Notes under the pieces: generated by a model
What the model saw: only the letters and a program-made list of their open reading frames with translations
Databases searched by the model: none
What the model was told of the DNA's origin: nothing
Assembly: GCA_905207905.1 (NCBI GenBank)
Contig: CAJLNC010000034.1
Location: 1-25,128, forward strand
From: an uncultured Lachnospiraceae bacterium
GTDB lineage: Bacteria > Bacillota_A > Clostridia > Lachnospirales > Lachnospiraceae
DNA: 25,128 nt
Direction of reading: 5' to 3'
Part shown: positions 23,766-25,128 of the stretch, piece by piece
Layout: every line of letters begins with the position of its first letter
Position numbering within the stretch: position 1 is the stretch's first letter
Position numbers and translations under genes: made by a program

Positions 23766-24898
23766 GATTTATGCATTTGTCAGATCTTCATATTGGAAAG
23801 CGGGTGAATGAGTTTTCCATGCTGGAGGATCAGAGATTTATATTGAAGCAGATTTTGGATCTGGCCAGGCAGCAGCAGGTGGACGGCGTTTGGATCGCAG
23901 GTGATATTTATGATAAGACCGTCCCCTCCGGGGAGGCAGTACAGCTATTTGATGAGTTTCTCACAGCGCTGGCAGCCATGGGGATTTCCTGTTTTGCGAT
24001 CAGCGGGAATCACGATTCTCCGGAGCGCATTTCTTTTGGAGCCAAGTTGGTGGAGCAAAGCGGCATTTACCTGTCCCAGGTGTTCCGGGGAGAGATTGCT
24101 CCGGTGGAATTAAAGGATGAATTTGGGGGGCTGCGGATTTATCTGCTGCCCTTTCTTAAGCCTGCCCATGTGCGGGCAGTGTATCCGGAGGAAAAGATAG
24201 AGAACTGTGAGCACGCTCTTGAGATCGTGCTTTCCAGGATGAAAGAGCATTGGGATCCGAACTGTAGGAATGTGCTTTTGGCCCATCAGTTTGTGGAAGG
24301 AGCACAGCGCTGCGACTCAGAGGAATTCTCTGTGGGGGGACTGGATCAGGTTTCAGCAGATATTTTCCGGGAGTTTGATTATGTGGCGCTTGGGCACATT
24401 CACACCCCCCAGTGGGTAGGCAGGGAGACCGTGCGCTATTGCGGCACTCCTCTGAAATATTCTTTTTCAGAGGTAAATGTGGAAAAAACGGTTACCATTG
24501 TGGAACTTTTGGAAAAGGGGCATCTGAAGATCCGTGAACTTCCTCTGAAGCCCAGAAAGGATATGCGTAAGATCCGTGGGTCTTATCTGGAGCTGACAGC
24601 TCTGGAAACGTATCAGGGCACGGAGGTGGAGGATTACCTGCAGGTGACACTCACAGACGAGGAGGATGTGCCTGACGCACTGGGAAAACTGAGAAGCATT
24701 TATCCCAACATTATGAAGCTGGAATATGATAACCAGAGAACCAGGAAGGGGCAGGCTGTGGAGGCCTCGGCACCGGAGCATAAAACGCCCCTGGAGCTGT
24801 TCGAGGAACTGTATCAGATTCAGAATAATCAGCCTATGAAGGAGAACCAGAGGAAGCTGGCATCGGAGCTGATGGAGACCATCTGGGAGAGCCAGTGA
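23762..24898 (+). CDS. sbcD: SbcD, nuclease subunit of the SbcCD complex
   Basis: This 378-residue Mre11-type nuclease processes DNA ends and hairpins together with SbcC. The calcineurin-type metal ligands are complete: D8 and H10 in LSDLH, D48 in GDIYD, N83 and H84 in GNHD, H175 in LLAHQF, and H212 and H214 in GHIH. The family's usual start (MRFMHLSDLH) gives ATG 23762. A GTG at 23525 with a very good AGGAGG ten bases ahead is also possible, but it adds 79 residues with no family match. It follows the ZorB-like gene on the same strand with no terminator, so the nuclease is probably co-expressed with the motor pair. Confidence 0.93.
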   Translation: MRFMHLSDLHIGKRVNEFSMLEDQRFILKQILDLARQQQVDGVWIAGDIYDKTVPSGEAVQLFDEFLTALAAMGISCFAISGNHDSPERISFGAKLVEQSGIYLSQVFRGEIAPVELKDEFGGLRIYLLPFLKPAHVRAVYPEEKIENCEHALEIVLSRMKEHWDPNCRNVLLAHQFVEGAQRCDSEEFSVGGLDQVSADIFREFDYVALGHIHTPQWVGRETVRYCGTPLKYSFSEVNVEKTVTIVELLEKGHLKIRELPLKPRKDMRKIRGSYLELTALETYQGTEVEDYLQVTLTDEEDVPDALGKLRSIYPNIMKLEYDNQRTRKGQAVEASAPEHKTPLELFEELYQIQNNQPMKENQRKLASELMETIWESQ

Positions 24899-24947
24899 GG
24901 TTTCAAAGGAGAACTTTGTGGAAAGATTCAGGAAAAGGTTTTGTGTT

Positions 24948-24977
24948 TGTGTACAAGGGGGCTGACCTCTGTACACA
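24948..24977 (+). other. Hairpin between sbcD and sbcC
   Basis: TGTGTACA (24948-24955) pairs perfectly with TGTACACA (24970-24977) around a G/C-rich loop. No T run follows, so it is not an obvious terminator. It lies in a 156-base gap, unusual for sbcD and sbcC, which commonly touch or overlap. Confidence 0.55.
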
Positions 24978-25054
24978 GATGTTATAAGCAGGAAACCATA
25001 GAAAGATTATTTACATAGCGGTTTGATAGAGAATACCGTGGGGAGGAAGAAAAT

Positions 25055-25128
25055 TTGCGTCCAATAAAATTGACAATGTCTGCTTTCGGGCCTTATGCGG
25101 GAGTGGAGGTGCTGCCTCTTGAGGAGCT
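25055..25128 (+). CDS. sbcC: SbcC, ATPase subunit of SbcCD, N-terminus only
   Basis: The last 74 bases encode LRPIKLTMSAFGPYAGVEVL and on to the window edge, which is the standard start of SbcC (Rad50-type SMC-like ATPase that partners SbcD). The start is a TTG at 25055 with GGGAGG eight bases upstream; the next ATG at 25076 would cut off the conserved first strand. The rest lies outside the window, so neither completeness nor the Walker motifs can be checked. Use of TTG may keep its level low relative to SbcD. Confidence 0.88.
   Translation, partial: MRPIKLTMSAFGPYAGVEVLPLEE

Noticed and set aside
21111..25128. Complete Zorya type I or II defence system
   Set aside because: No zorC, zorD or zorE gene is present in the window; only the motor pair resembles Zorya.

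Overview
The window looks like a chromosome segment from a low-to-mid GC Gram-positive anaerobe of the Clostridia, most likely family Lachnospiraceae. The signs are strong AGGAGG-type ribosome binding sites, a small TSCPD (TIGR03905-like) protein, a secreted protein built from choline/glucan-binding-type repeats with an NlpC/P60 end, a secreted transglutaminase-like protein, and a clostridial-type class II aldolase. The family assignment is inference from gene content; no rRNA is present to fix it.

Layout. 1-63 is the 3' part of a tRNA-Lys(UUU), followed by its terminator and a string of hairpins. 404-6972 is a nucleoside uptake and cleavage operon: BMP-type lipoprotein, a terminator-like hairpin, a double ATPase, two permeases, a nucleoside hydrolase and a TauE/SafE-type membrane protein. 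A LysR regulator (minus strand) and a divergent amidohydrolase-like gene follow (6969-8809). 8810-9481 has no gene but is full of structure: a 120-bp palindrome, promoter-like direct repeats, hairpins and a branched RNA-like fold. Then come a TSCPD protein (minus), MTA/SAH nucleosidase, and an unknown membrane protein behind a strong promoter and a long folded leader. Two glycolytic genes, pgi and fba, follow as separate transcription units. 14955-17114 is the repeat/NlpC-P60 cell-wall hydrolase; 17404-18261 (minus) is an AroE-family dehydrogenase with an altered substrate site; 18358-21042 is a secreted transglutaminase-like protein with low-complexity acidic repeats.

The most striking region is 21111 to the window end. 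A MotA/TolQ/ExbB-type channel with a long cytoplasmic tail (ZorA-like) and a MotB/OmpA-type stator partner (ZorB-like) lie directly upstream of sbcD and the start of sbcC, all on the plus strand. The first two genes resemble the motor pair of Zorya anti-phage defence, but no zorC, zorD or zorE is seen; the neighbouring nuclease is SbcCD (Mre11/Rad50-type). I propose a motor-coupled SbcCD system, possibly defensive. That link is inferred from order and spacing only.

How genes work together: the first operon should import nucleosides and split them to base and ribose, and shared TATCA/TGATA boxes hint that the LysR protein may control both it and the amidohydrolase. pgi and fba serve glycolysis. 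Two families of intergenic repeats recur within the window (palindromes at 1529-1645 and 8865-8984; a hairpin element at 9182-9237 and 11980-12036).
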